From Aselliscus stoliczkanus (Eukaryota > Chordata > Mammalia > Chiroptera > Hipposideridae): a DNA stretch of 64,000 bases. Position 1 is the first letter of the stretch; every line of letters starts with the position of its first letter. This document shows positions 32,136 to 44,094 of the stretch, one piece after another. The position numbers were made by a program, and so were the translations under genes. The stretch spans positions 8,465,501 through 8,529,500 of the forward strand of contig CM066736.1 of assembly GCA_033961575.1 (NCBI GenBank). The letters run 5' to 3'. Under the pieces are notes generated by a model that was given only the letters and a program-made list of their open reading frames with translations, had not been told where the DNA came from and made no database searches.

Positions 32136-33049
32136 TTAATGAGCAGCCTTCTTTGTCTTCGTATGTCCTGGGAGACTGAGACTTTGGTGGACCAGATGGG
32201 TCCCCTGCTTTTATTATCCCGGGACACCCTGAAAAAGAAAGGAGTAAGCAGTTAGTAGAGCTAACTGCACGGACATCGATACGGCTGGTGTGGCCGTAAA
32301 CTTGCCATTGAGAGCTCATTGTAGGTGCTCTACAGCTTTTACACAGAACCTCTCACTGGAAGCAATTTTTAGCTTTGTGGGGATGTCAGGGCCACACGGG
32401 TAGGAGGTCCAAGGGTAGATCTGGGTCTTGGGCACGTGTGTCAGACAGGTACCAACTGGGAATGCTGACATCATTCTAAGTATTCACACACAGCAAACTG
32501 GTGATGCAGGTGATGGAAGAGCCCAGAGGCCAACCAGGGGAGGCAGCCCCCCAGTGACTGTTAATGGCAGGAAGCCACCACTGGAGGAGGTAGTCAGCTT
32601 GGGGATCAGGGTGGCCCCCGGGAAGCTGGAACCACAGCCATTTCCTGTCCTGGAGCTGCTCAGCCCCAGAGGAGCTGTGGCCAGTGCTGGAAACGCAGCC
32701 CAAAGCAGAGAGAGGGGAGAAATACTCTGCTTTTTCCCTTTCTTCCACCCTCCCATCTAACAGCAGTGCCTCCTATTGACCAAACCCAGTGAGAAACCAA
32801 CTGACAAGGGAGCCTGGGCAAAGCAGCCTGCTGGGGGCAGCTGCCCAGGACACACAGCAAACAGTGGAGCTGACAGCAAACAGGACCAGCCCAGCACACT
32901 GGCACTGGTGGTTAAGTGTGGATTTGAAAACCCAGGGTGGGGTGAACAATGTTTTGGAAATACAATTTAAAAACAAAAACAAAAAAAACTGTTTTGCTCA
33001 ATGTAAAGTTATATTCTGGAACACACAAAAAAGGACATAAGTAGGAAAA

Positions 33050-33245
33050 CTGATGAAGTCCAAATCAAGTCGATAGTTCGGCTAATAGCATGGTGCCAAT
33101 GTGAATTTCTTAGTCTGAGAAACACAGCATGGTGTTGGAAGATGTTAACATCAGGGGGAGCTGAATGAAGGGCATATGGGAATCCTGTACCATCTTTACA
33201 ACCTTTCTGTAAATCTACAAGTATTACAAAATGAAAAGCTTATAG
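33050..33245 (+). mobile_element. LINE-1 3' end fragment
   Basis: GAAGATGTTAACATCAGGGG, GAATGAAGGGCATATGGGAA and TTTCTGTAAATCTACAAGTA with a terminal ATTACAAAATGAAAAG match old L1 3' UTR ends. Confidence 0.7.
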
Positions 33246-33299
33246 GAAAGACTGCTTCAGCAGAATCTACAGAGGCAATTAGAAACCAGTAATTTGAGT

Positions 33300-33515
33300 T
33301 GTCTACATGGCACGGTGGCTAAGAGAACTCGCTTTGCAGCTGCCCCACTGGGTTCAGGATCTTGCTTGGAGCACTTGGGCTGGACAGCTAATTCCTCCTA
33401 AGCCTGGGCTTCATTGGCCACAAGACAGGGATCTTCAGGTTCGATGGGGGCGTTTCTCACACAGGGTATGGCCATTGTGAGTGCTCAATAAATAATAACT
33501 AACATTATTTGCCCA
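33300..33515 (+). repeat. MIR SINE
   Basis: CACGGTGGCTAAGAGAACTC, GGCTTCATTGGCCACAAGAC and AGTGCTCAATAAATAATAAC. Confidence 0.65.
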
Positions 33516-34269
33516 GGGATTTCCTGGTCTGAGTCTCTGGGCCCTGCTGGAGGTCCAGATGGACCCACTGGATGCCTGCTGCCCTGGCGGGCTGGGCTCC
33601 CAACATACTGGGTCTAAGAGGGATCCCACCATGTGCCCACCTCTCACCCTGCTCCTTCTTTATCCCTGTCTTGATGTGCAGCAATTTTGCCATCCTCGTA
33701 GCTCAAGTCAGAAACGTGAGTGCCACCCCTCACCCTTCCTTACCCCCCATATCCCATCGACCACCCCCGTCTATCAGTGTTCACCCCTCCGCAGCTCCTA
33801 GTCCATTGCCTTCTCAGCAGCCTCTCTGCCACTAAGGGCCTTATCATCTCTCGCTTAGATGATCAAAGCGCTCCTTCACGGGTCTGCTTACATCTGCTCC
33901 TGCTCCCTGTAATAAAGCTCACCCCTGTGGTCATCTGTTCTGGTACTTTTGAGCCGCTGGGGATATAAAAGAGACGCAAGGTATGGTTCCTGTCCTCCCA
34001 GGGTTTAGAACCTGGCTTGGGATAGGAAACATGCAGACACGAGAGTTCAGCAGGCATAACGGGGAGCTGTAGTCGCAGGCTAGATCAAGATTATGACCAG
34101 CCTCCAACACCAGAGGGGAGGCTTTGTCTTGTAGATAATTGGGATCCATTTTGATTTCAGGCAAAGCGTAACAGGATAAAATCAGATATTTGAGAAAGAT
34201 CTGTTGTATGGATGATTTCTGAAGAAAGGGCTGGTGGTGGACAGATAGGTTGAGATATTATAAACTTTC

Positions 34270-34460
34270 CACCCAAGGGCCTTTGCGCCTACTGTTTCTT
34301 TTTCTTGAAACGCTCTTCTCTGTCTTCCTTGTCAAATGTGTTCATCATACTCAGATCTCAGTTCAAGTGTTACTTCTTCAGTGGAGCTTTTCCTGGGTTT
34401 CCAGGCTGGGTCAAGTTCTCATTATGGGTTCTCATAAGGCTATGGCCCTTTGGGGCAGGC
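34270..34460 (+). repeat. L2 LINE 3' fragment
   Basis: CAAGGGCCTTTGCGCCTACT, CAGATCTCAGTTCAAGTGTT and ACTTCTTCAGTGGAGC follow the L2 consensus. Confidence 0.7.
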
Positions 34461-34585
34461 ATCATCCCCCATCCCAACCTCTTGCTTGCCTGTACTGTAG
34501 AGGCTGGAAATACCGAATGCTCACCTTCTCCGCCTCCTTTACATGGACACAGCTCAAGCCAATGAAATTAAAAGAAGGAAGAATT

Positions 34586-35042
34586 GGGCCGGCTGAGTGG
34601 TGCGTTGGTTAAGAGCTGGCTTGGGACACCAGCGGCCCTGGTTCGGATCCCACATATGAGGGCCAGTGACACTGCCCTCTACAGCTAAGATGGTGAACAA
34701 CAGCTCCACCTGGAGCTGGGCTGTGCGAGCCCCGGCAACGGTGTAGGCTGCAGCCCCTGCTGCAGTGGGCTGCCATAGGCTACAGGGAGTGGCCACCAGC
34801 CAGCGTGAGCAGCTGGCAATCGGTGTGAGCTGCCAAGAGCCGCTGTGAGCGACCATCCAGAGGCTGGTGACCGATCTGCCTCATCCAGGAGCAGCACAAT
34901 GATGATACCAACATGGGCCAGTGAAGCAATGTCCTCCACAGCTAGACTGAAGAACAAAAGGACAACAAGTTGTCTGCTCCCCTTTCCCAATTCCCCAACG
35001 CTGTTCCCCTCCCCCAATTCCCCAATAAAATCCTTTTAAAAA
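34586..35042 (+). mobile_element. Composite tRNA-headed SINE (A-long), full length
   Basis: Head GGGCCGGCTGAGTGGTGCGT with B-box-like GGTTCGGATCCC, body from CTAAGATGGTGAACAACAGC through CAACATGGGCCAGTGAAGCA, tail CCCCAATAAAATCCTTTT then A-run. Flanked by imperfect GGAAGAAT repeats. One of five such copies in 10 kb. Confidence 0.85.
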
Positions 35043-35381
35043 AGAAGAAGAGGGAAGAATCTATGGGACTTGATGAGGGAAAGGCAGTTTTGAGTTTGGG
35101 TGACTCAGAAAGAATGGCGGGGCCCTTGAGACACTAAGGAAATTGGAAGACGGAGTTTGGAAAGGAAGACAAAGAGCTCAGTTTTAAACTCATTGAGTTC
35201 TAGCTGTCATAACTGGAACAGACCGTGGACAAGGATGTTTTGGCCTTCCCACGATCCATTTCCTCTTTGTCAGGTGACAGCACCGCAGTTCTCCTTTAAG
35301 GCACTCATCCACTCTCCCACTGTGTGCAGTCTTGGTGGGACTGCCAATCACAGAGGCCTGCTTTCGTCCTCCTGGGGATTC

Positions 35382-35570
35382 TTTTTTAAATTTTTTAAAA
35401 TTTTTATTGGGGAACAGTGTGTTTTTTCCAGGACCCATCAGCTCCAAGTCAAGTAGTTGTATCCATCTAGTTGTGGAGGGCGCAGCTCAGTGGCCCATGT
35501 GGGGATTGAATCGGCAGCCTTGGTGTTATGAGCACTGCGCTCTAACCAACTGAGCTAACGAGCCACCCTC
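35382..35570 (-). mobile_element. tRNA-headed SINE (C type)
   Basis: On the minus strand: tRNA-like GGTTAGAGCGC head, CCTCCACAACTAGATGGATA, then GACTTGGAGCTGATGGGTCC and an end CACACTGTTCCCCAATAAAA. Perfect target-site duplication TCCTGGGGATTC at 35370-35381 and 35571-35582. Confidence 0.87.
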
Positions 35571-36075
35571 TCCTGGGGATTCCCATGGATGGGAAATGGT
35601 GGGAACCAATTCATGCCAGTGGCGGGTGCCCGAAGACCCTGCTACCAAGATGCAGAACCTTCTCTGCTGCTGTCCTTTCTGAGGTTCATGAGCTTTTCCA
35701 TCAACCTTTTGTTTTGCCAGGATCAGTTTCTGTTGCTTGCAATCAGAGAACCCTAGCTGACAAAAGATTCTAGGCAACAGACAGCACAAGGCTTAGGAGG
35801 CTCCTGGGAGACCTTGGGGATGGAGAAATAAATGCGAGGGAGAAGGAAGTGATTATCTAAAGCCACAAAAGGTATCTTCAGTTCACCAAAGCAGAGAGTA
35901 AACAGAGAGAAAGCGAGGGAATTGCCTCAAGTGACTAAACACAGGGAAGACAGGCAGCCAGATCAGGGACGAAGGGTGCTTTGTTCCTTGGCCAGGCGAA
36001 ACGAGTCCCAGGTCAGAAGCCTCTGGGAGCTGAGGACTGAGCCCAGCAGGGCATGACCCTGCATCTCTTCCTTTC

Positions 36076-36162
36076 TTTTTTTTCTCTTTTTCTGAGGGCA
36101 GTGTCACTGGCCCTCATATGTGGGACCAAACCGGGGCCGCTGGCTTAACCACTTGCCGGCCC
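36076..36162 (-). mobile_element. Short tRNA-headed SINE (A-short), internally deleted
   Basis: GAGGGCAGTGTCACTGGCCC to TTGCCGGCCC, missing part of the head. Duplicated CTGCATCTCTT flanks it. Confidence 0.75.
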
Positions 36163-36369
36163 AACGCTGCATCTCTTTCAATCCTACCCGTTTCTTGCTC
36201 TCCATTCAATCTCATGAACTCTTTTATGGCTCGTCCTGAGAAGTAATGTTTTCGGGACAGCCGTGGCACTTCCTCCGCCTCTCTGAGGATGGAGGATCTC
36301 TGCCCCATGGCCACAGGATGGCTGTGACCAAAGTGTTTCATGAACACACTTCTTCCCATTTTCCCCCAA

Positions 36370-36910
36370 CCCTCTCAGGTATAAATCAAAAAATGCCTGA
36401 ATTCTTCAGAGATGGCGACTGAAAATGCAACATTATATGAAATGTTTCCAATTTGCTTTCAGCCAAATTACCTCTCGTGCTTTAAAGGGCAAACTTGTTT
36501 TCTTTGATTATGATGACGCCCATCAGTCCTTGACAGCTCATTTGGGTGAACAAGAAAAAGCCCATGGAACTAGGATTGGGGGGAAAATGCAGCTGACTCT
36601 GATGACAAAAAAGAATCACTGGAGAATCTCTTTTCCTTGAATTCTAATATGATCATTTCATGTCCTTTTTTTAATACCACCAACCTTAATATTTAAATCA
36701 TTTCCAACGTAAGCCTCTCCTTTGAAAATTCCTGCCCTGAGAGTGAAGCAAGATTGTTAATGGATGGAGAACTTTAATTGGATCTTCCCTTTATTTGTCA
36801 TTAATTCTGCTGATGAACTTTATAAATGGAAATATATCTTTATTATGCAAATTATACCTCGTCTTAATTCAAATGGGCTGGTTGGATATTTTATTACTTT
36901 CTCTATCAGA
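36370..36910. promoter_or_regulatory. AT-rich non-repeat block, candidate conserved element
   Basis: Unlike its surroundings this block shows no recognisable repeat. It contains a perfect POU octamer ATGCAAAT (36845-36852, in TTATGCAAATTA) and several homeodomain-type cores (TTAATTGG at about 36775, CATTAATTC at about 36800, TAATTC). Function is inferred only from composition. Confidence 0.3.
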
Positions 36911-37052
36911 ACAAAAAAAAAAAAAAAAAGAGGGTTTGAGGTAAATTATATTTTTTGCCCTGGGGAGAAAAAAAGGGAAGAAAACCCGACACCTACAACT
37001 ACCCCACAAATCCACCACTGGTATGGGGAGAAGTCAGAGGGTGTTATAAAAA

Positions 37053-37080
37053 CTGGAGTGTGTGTGTGTGTGTGTGTGTG
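37053..37080 (+). repeat. (GT)n microsatellite
   Basis: About 13 uninterrupted GT units followed by a G-run. Confidence 0.95.
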
Positions 37081-37230
37081 GGGGGAAATCTCATTTTAAG
37101 AAATGCCATTTGAATATTAGCTAACTCTTGAGAACCTACTATGTGCCAGACACTGTGCTAATATTATATGAATTAAGTCCTTTATTCCTTACAACAATCT
37201 TATGCAGTGGGTGCTTTTATTACCTGTATT

Positions 37231-37337
37231 TTTTTATTTTTTTGAGGGCAGTGTCACTGGCCCTCATATGTGGGATTCGAACTGGGGCTGCTGATGTCCC
37301 AAACCAGTGCTTAACCACCGCGCCACTCGGCCGGCCC
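37231..37337 (-). mobile_element. Short tRNA-headed SINE (A-short)
   Basis: Complete short form from the T-run to GGCCGGCCC, with B-box GGTTCGAATCCC-like sequence on the minus strand (one change). Imperfect duplication ATTACCTGTATTTT / ACTACCTGTATTTT. Confidence 0.85.
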
Positions 37338-37654
37338 TACTACCTGTATTTTATAGCAGAGAAAAAGGAGACAGAGAGAGAGGTTGACTGTTTCTATTAG
37401 TTTATAGATAGTAAGGGATAGAGCTGAAATTTCAGTCCCAGGGCCTATACCCCCAAATCACTATTGTGTCCAGTCACCTGATATTAAGATTGACTTCTAT
37501 GGTGCACATAGGAGAATAACTCTTTGTTGGTCCAGTATCAATGAGTCCTGTCAGGTAGAGACCTAGAGAACATATGTTTCTAAGATTCAGTTCCTATAGC
37601 ATTCAATCTGCTTAACTACAATACAAATGTGACTATTCATATTTGCTGTTTTAT

Positions 37655-38086
37655 TTTTTAATTAAAATTTTTTTTTTTAAATTGGGGAATTGGGGGAGGG
37701 GAACAGCATTGGGGAATCAGGGAAGGGGAACAGACAAGTTGCTGTCCTTTTGTTCTTCAGTCTAGTTGTGGAGGACATTGCTTCACTGGCCCATGTTGGT
37801 GTTGTCATTGCGCTCTTCCTGTGTGAGGCAGTCACTCGCTGGCCATTAGACTGTGGCTCACAGCAATTCATGAAAACTCATGCCTGCTGCCAGCCAGCCC
37901 CACTGCAGCCTACACCGTGGCCGGCGACTCATGGCAGTCCAGCTCCAGGTTGAGCTGTTGTTCACCATCTTAGCTGTAGAGGGCGCAGCGTCACTGGCCC
38001 TCATGTGGGATCCGAACCGGTGGCTTTGCTGCTTAGAACTGGTGTCCCAAGCCATCTCTTAACCAATGCACCACTCAACCAGCCCA
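37655..38086 (-). mobile_element. Composite tRNA-headed SINE (A-long)
   Basis: Reverse orientation: T-run, ATTGGGGAATTGGGGGAGGG, CAGTCTAGTTGTGGAGGACA, and the head ending AACCAGCCC. Target-site duplication ATATTTGCTGTTTTAT / ATATTTGTTGTTTTAT (one mismatch). Confidence 0.87.
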
Positions 38087-38111
38087 ATATTTGTTGTTTT
38101 ATAGATGTAAA

Positions 38112-38139
38112 TACACACACACACACACACACACACACA
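38112..38139 (+). repeat. (CA)n microsatellite
   Basis: About 14 CA units adjacent to the preceding SINE insertion site. Confidence 0.95.
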
Positions 38140-38824
38140 GGACATGATCCACCTTCCTATGCCACACAATGCTCCTACTGGTGTCATGTTCCCATGGGTA
38201 CACCCAGGATTAGACAGTTTGCAACAAGAAAGCTGTCACTCCATCCCTTTCTCCTTAAGAAAACTTTTCAGGGTGCGAGTGAGAGCACCTAAGTTACCTT
38301 AGGGTAAGCTTTGAATCATCTCTCATTGGTTTTTATACTTTTGAGTCAACCATTCACATACTTTGGAATTTAGTATCAACTAAGTGCCAAGACACACATC
38401 ATACCTGATCATGACACAGGGATCATAGAGCAGCATGATGCCACACCATACACAGCAGAACTGATAGAAAAGGGCTTTCATGAGGATTAGTTAGCTCTAG
38501 TTCAATGTTGCTCAAATCTCTCTCGTTAGCATGCCACCTTTGTGATTTCTGCCAAATCTATAGACCAAATTGTACTATTATCAATGTAAGTTTCTTTTAA
38601 GCTTTTTTTTTTTTTAAAGATTTGATTGGGGAATTGGGGAAGGGGAATAGTGTTGGGGAATTGGGGAAAGGGAACAGCCAAGTTGCAAGTTGTTGTCCTT
38701 CAATCTTAGTTGTGGAGGGCGCAGCTAGATCAACTCCAAGTCTAGTTTCCATCCGGCTGCCCATCGGCAGCTCAGGGCAGCTCAACTCAAGGTGCTGTGT
38801 CCAATCTTAGTTGTGGGTGGTCCT

Positions 38825-38938
38825 GGGCTGGCCGAGTGGCGCGGTGGTTAAGCGCTGGTTTGGAAGCCAGCGGCCCCGTTTCGGGTCCCACATGTGAAGG
38901 CCAGTGACACTGCCCTCAATAAAACAAACAAAAAAAGA
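38825..38938 (+). mobile_element. Short SINE (A-short) nested in B-type SINE
   Basis: GGGCTGGCCGAGTGGCGCGG to ACACTGCCCTCAATAAAACA with A-tail. Duplicated TTAGTTGTGGGTGG / TTAGTTGTAGGTGG of the host SINE flanks it. Confidence 0.82.
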
Positions 38939-39018
38939 TTAAACATTTAGTTGTAGGTGGGTGTAGCCCACCATCCCATGCGGGAGTGTACCAACAACCT
39001 TATTATTAGAAGCACGTG

Positions 39019-39165
39019 GGCCGGCCGAATGGCTCAGTTGGTTAAGAGCTCGCTCAAGAGTGTGAGCTGAGCTCTGAGCAATGGCGGTTCAATGCCAGCC
39101 CGAGCTGAGTTGCCACTAAGCTGCCAACAGGTGGCAGGATGGCTCAGCTGAAAAAAAAAAAAAAA
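39019..39165 (+). mobile_element. SINE (D type) nested in B-type SINE
   Basis: GGGCCGGCCGAATGGCTCAG to GGATGGCTCAGCTG plus a 15-A tail. Flanked by GAAGCACGTG / GAAGCATGTG. Confidence 0.84.
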
Positions 39166-39499
39166 GAAGCATGTGCTCTCACCAACTGATCCATCCTGCT
39201 ACCTGTTGGCAACAGCTCACCTTGGGTAGCTCACTGGCCCATGTGGGAATCGAACCGGTGACCCTGTTGGTCAGAACTCACGCTCTTAACCTACTGAGTG
39301 TCTCGGCTGGCCCTCAATGTAATTTTTTTAAAGTATACTTTTATCCTTAAGTACTTTCCATTAAAAAGGAAACTTTCTATCTCTACTGTAATTGGAAAAT
39401 CTATATCATTTTCCTTAAGTAGAAGCTAATAATGTCTACATCCTGATATTATGTCATTCTAGCTAGATACAATTACCCAGGAAAAATGAACTGAGACCA

Positions 39500-41181
39500 G
39501 AGCTCTGTTGTTAAAAAGCAAGATTAGCAAGTGGTAGGGAGATATTAAAGATACACTGACAAGAAGAGAGAAGAGACAAATTACTAATATCAGAAAGAAA
39601 AGAGGGCCCATCACCACTGATCCCATGGATGTTGATATGACAATAAAGGAATATTATGAACAAGTTTATGGCCACAAATTTGATAGCCTAGATGAAATGG
39701 AGCAATTTCTTGAGGGGCACAACCTACCAAAACTCACACAAAGAGAAACAGATAACCCAAATGAGTCTATGTCTATTTCAGAAATCAATAATTAATAACC
39801 TTCCAAAACAGAAAGCACCATGCCTAGATGATTTCTCTGGCGAATTCTACCAAATATTTAAGGAAGAAATTATACCAATTCTCTACAATCTCTTCTAAAA
39901 AACAGAAGCAAAAGGAGTACTTCCTGATTCTATGAGATTAGCATTACTCTAATACCAATATAAAAACATCACAAGACAGGAAAATGACAGAGCAATATAT
40001 CTTATGAACATAAATGCAAAAATCCTCAACAAAATGTTCAACAAATTGAATCCAACAATACATAAAAACAATTATATACCATGACCAAGTGGGGTTTATC
40101 GCAGGTCTACAAGGCTGGTTCAACATTCAAGAATCAATTAATGTAATACATCACATCAACAAGAAGAAAAATCACGATTATATCAGTAGATGCAGAAAAA
40201 GCATTTGACAGAATCCAATACCCATGCATGATAACAAAACAAAACAAAACAAAAAAACCTCATAGCAAACTAAGAACAGAGCAGAACTTCCTAAACTTGA
40301 TAAAGAAAATCTACTACAGGGCCGGCCGAGTGGTGCATTGGTTAAGAGCTGGTTTTGGGATGCCAGCGGCCCCGGTTCGGATCCCACATATGACGGCCAG
40401 TGACACTGCCCTCCACAGCTAACAACAGCTCCACCTGGAGCTGGGCTGTGTGAGCCCTGGCGACGGTGTAGGCTGCAGCCTCTGCTGCAGTGGGCTGCCA
40501 TAGGCTACAGTGAGTGGCCTGCAGCCAGTGTGAGCTGCCAATAGCCATGGTGAGTAACCATCCAGAGGCCGGCGACCAATCTGCCTCATCCGGGAAGAGC
40601 GCAATGACGATACCAACATGGGCCAGTGAAGTGATGTCCTCCACAACTAGACTGAAGAACAAAAAAGAGAGCAACTTGTCTGTTCCCCTTCCCCGATTCC
40701 CCAATGCTGTTCCCCTCCCCCAATTCCCCAATAAAATCTTTAAAAAAAAAAAAGAAAATCTACTACAAGCATAGTGAATGTAATGGATAATATTGTAATA
40801 ACTGTATGGTGTCAGACGTGCACTAGACTTAGAGGGGTGATCACTATGGCTAACGTGATACTTAATTGTGAGAAACTAAAGGTTTCTGCCTTAAGTTCAG
40901 GGACAAGGCAAGGATGTTCCCTCTTACCACTCCTGTTCAACATTGTACTAGAAGAACTAGCTAATGCAATAAGACAAGAAAAGGAAGTAAAATGTATACA
41001 GATTGAGAAGGAAGAAATAAAACTATCTTTGTTTGCAGGTGACATAATTGTTAATGTAGAAAATCCTAAAGAATCAACAAAGACACTCATGGAAATAAGC
41101 AATTGTAGCAAAGTTGCAGGATATAAAGTTAATATACAAAATACTTATTACTGTCAAGCTGAGACTTTCTCCCTGATGTAA
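39500..41181 (+). mobile_element. LINE-1 ORF2 remnant, interrupted by a SINE
   Basis: Upstream part encodes L1 reverse-transcriptase region peptides such as YQIFKEEIIPILYNLF, with stops and frameshifts; the downstream part (40774-41181) still has a 135-codon open frame containing [20 protein letters not shown] and KLSLFAGD. The polymerase active site is expected to be FADD; here it reads FAGD, so the enzyme would be inactive even without the breaks. A composite SINE at 40319-40750 splits it, and a short L1 3'-UTR-like segment (about 40780-40850) lies inside, suggesting a rearranged copy. Confidence 0.85.
40319..40750 (+). mobile_element. Composite SINE (A-long) with perfect 17-bp target-site duplication
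   Basis: Begins GGGCCGGCCGAGTGGTGCAT with A-box-like TGGTGCATTGG and B-box GGTTCGGATCCC; ends CCCCAATAAAATCTTT plus A-tail, the AATAAA + TCTTT arrangement of T+ class SINEs. AAAGAAAATCTACTACA occurs exactly at 40302-40318 and 40751-40767, which proves the whole ~430-bp composite retroposed as one unit and recently. Confidence 0.93.
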
Positions 41182-42220
41182 CTGGAATTAAGAGAGATGT
41201 GAAAAGAGTCTTCAGCACAGTCTTCTCATCATGGGAATCGATGTAAATACCTTCAGTGCCATGTGTACATCTCTTCCCATACCTGATATCACTGAACCAA
41301 CAAAAGCAACTAAACACATCCTCCTTTAGGACCAGCCTTCTGTTGGAAATTCACAGCACATGTATTCCTAGACAGTTAAATATTTCCTCATTGATTCTCA
41401 CTTAGTTTGAGATTTCATGCTTTCCTGGCCCTATTCCTGGTAGGTCCTATAACTTCAACAAAAAAGGCTGCTTTCAGCTTAGAGGTGAGCAAGCTAAGGA
41501 AGAATAATTTTGGGTAGGGAATAAAGTTGGGGGTGGAGAAGGCAGAGAGAAGTTTTCACATGAGATGGAGCTCATGGTTTTTGTTCCTATTTTTCTACTC
41601 TGGTGAAAAATGTGCAATTTCAGTATGATTATAGATTGAATAAAGCCATGTTGTGGAGTTTACAAAATTGCATAGCTTAGGTGATGTATTTTGACAGTTC
41701 TGTCATGTTTCTGAGAGGTTCTGTTCCCACCCACCCCCACGTCCCACCCCCCGGCACCTAACGCTCTCTGCTTCATCCTTATCCTGACATTGTGCTTAGA
41801 ACTCAGAGAAGTCTCTAATAGGGAAGGGAGTCTGGGTTGCTTAGTTCCAATTCCACCACTTAACTTGCTGAATTAATGAGGCAGAAGTTGTGCCTTTGAT
41901 GCAGTCAGAATTTTCCTTTTAGCCTCAGGAAGATCCCACCGGCCTGCAAACCACACATTTAGCTTTCTTCAGAAGACTTCTATATGGTTTATCAGAGCCT
42001 TCAATGTCTAGAGAGGGGCTGCAAATGGGCATAAAATTCATGATGAAGACTGCTATCCCAAACAACTATCGCACATGAAGAGATGGCCAACCCAGAATTC
42101 CCAATGGGCCCGTTTTTCTCACAGGGAGGTGTTGACACAATAGGATAATGCTATTTCACAAAATAGGTTATGTCCTGAGTTAGAATTAGAAAGGAGTGTC
42201 ATGTTTTAATAGTGAGAACT

Positions 42221-42675
42221 GGGCCGGCCCAGTGGCGCATTGGTTAAGAGCTGGCTTGGGACGCCAGCGGCTCCGGTTTGGATCCCAAATATGAGGGCCA
42301 GTGACACTGCCGTCTACAGCTAAGATGGTGAACAACAGCTCCACCTGGAGCTGGGCTGCTGTGAGTCCCTGGGACGGCATAGCTGCTGCCCCTGCTGCAG
42401 TGGGCTGCCATAGGCCACAGTGAGAGGCCAGCAGCCAGCATGAGTGGCTGGCATCCGGTGTGAGCGGCTGTCCAGAGGCCGGTGACTCATCTGCCTCACC
42501 CAAGAAGAGTGCAATGATGATACCAACATGGGCCAGTGAAGCAATGTCCTCCACAACTGGACTGAAGAACAAAAAAGGACAGCAACTTGTCTATTCCCCT
42601 TCCCTGGTTCCCCAGCACTGTTCCCTTCCCCCAATTCCCCAATAAAATCTTTAAAAAAATAAAAAAATAAATAAA
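42221..42675 (+). mobile_element. Composite SINE (A-long)
   Basis: GGGCCGGCCCAGTGGCGCAT head, same body as at 40319, tail CCCCAATAAAATCTTT followed by an interrupted A-rich tail. No clear target-site duplication was found. Confidence 0.85.
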
Positions 42676-43114
42676 AGACTTAAATCTAACTTGTTTTTTT
42701 CCTTTTCAGGGTTTAGGTCCCTTTTTTTTTTTTTTTTTTTTTTTTACTATCACCACTTTTGAACTATTCCCCAATCCTCTCTTGTCTTTTCTGAGAACCC
42801 ATATTTTGTGGATTGTATTTATTGAGTTTGCAAAAGTTTCCCAGGCTGGGGCTGTAGCTATGAACGCTGGAGGGATTAACAGACAGGATCTCCAACGTGG
42901 TGATGGCTCTGTGGCCACGGCTGCAATGTTGTCCCATGCTTTGGAGACAGAGGACAAAGAACAGTGACCAGGGATGGGAGGGAATGTGTTCCTGGGGACA
43001 GATTTCTAAACTGCTAGTTACAATGAACAACTCTCTGCCCAAAGTTGCCCAAAGCTACAGCCCTGGGCAAATTTACTTGATCTTGTAGGCCCTCATCTCT
43101 GAAGCAGAAAAGAC

Positions 43115-43330
43115 AACCGTGAGTCTATTGCACAGTGGATAAGATTGTGGGTTCTGGTGTCAGACAAATTTGGGGTTCAACCCCAGTGCATTGCCATTTG
43201 TTGCTGTGTGCCTCGAGGCAAGCTGATCAACCACTCTGAGCTTTGGCTTCTTCGTCTGCAAAACAGGGACAGTAGCAGGACCCACACCGGATAGAGCTGC
43301 TGTGTGAGTATAAAAATGAAGTCCTGGCTC
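43115..43330 (+). repeat. MIR SINE
   Basis: CACAGTGGATAAGATTGTGG, GTTCTGGTGTCAGACAAATT, CTTCTTCGTCTGCAAAACAG. Confidence 0.75.
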
Positions 43331-44094
43331 AATAATTTTAGCTTTTATTACTTTTGCGATGACTACAGCAAGGATATCATATTAACATCTGGATACTGCT
43401 TAAAGTAGAAGATGTACTTTTCCTTCATCTAGCATATATGTTGTTGTGAGAAGGGCTTGTAAAGAACCAAAGGGGAACCACTTTTTACTATTTCTATAGT
43501 TTTGAATTTTTCTGGTTTCTACATTATTCATGTTTTCTGTTAGTGACGGAGAACGGAGACCCACCAAGCTGCTCCGCATTCTCCAGCTTCCTCCTCCTTA
43601 CAAATTAAACATCAGGATTTTTAATTCCTCTTTTGGTTACAGTGTAGCTTTAGAAGAGTTTATTTCTGGTTCTATCCAATGGTAGTCATGAATTTTAGAA
43701 TTATTCTCAAATAAACTTCCCCTATTTAAAAACGTATTTAAATTATAACCTTATAAAATGCAAAACACCGGCTTTTGCTGGCTAGCAGATTATGTGTAAG
43801 AGTGTCTTTTACTCGTAAACCAAGGGTTGTGACCCTTTAGTGAGCGAAATCAATTTGCCAGTTAAAAACAAGTGAAAGTGAATAGAAGATATTAGAGTGC
43901 ATTGCACGCAGTAAGTATTCATTTGTAATTAAACAGGTGTCTGCTGGGTCGAGAAGGAAAATGTATTTCTTTGTCTGGCTTGTGGTTAAAAAAACAACCT
44001 GTGTTCGAAGGCCCTCATGTTGAAGGCATTACATTAGTCATAGGCTATAACCTGCTGCTATTATTTGAGAGCTAAGGTCAAAGAGATACTTTTT

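Larger units (their letters stand above)
38609..39315 (-). mobile_element. Dimeric SINE (B type) split by two later SINEs
   Basis: Segments 38609-38824, 38939-39018 and 39166-39315 read as one reverse-oriented element colinear with the intact copy at 55216-55619. Each interruption is itself a SINE with flanking duplications, so three insertion layers are visible. Confidence 0.8.

Noticed and set aside
40319..40400. tRNA-like sequences with A and B boxes (here and in other SINE heads)
   Set aside because: They lack proper acceptor-stem pairing and CCA-end context and are followed by SINE bodies and A-tails with target-site duplications.
40774..41181. A 135-codon open frame as a possible gene
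   Set aside because: It is LINE-1 reverse-transcriptase remnant with a mutated active site.
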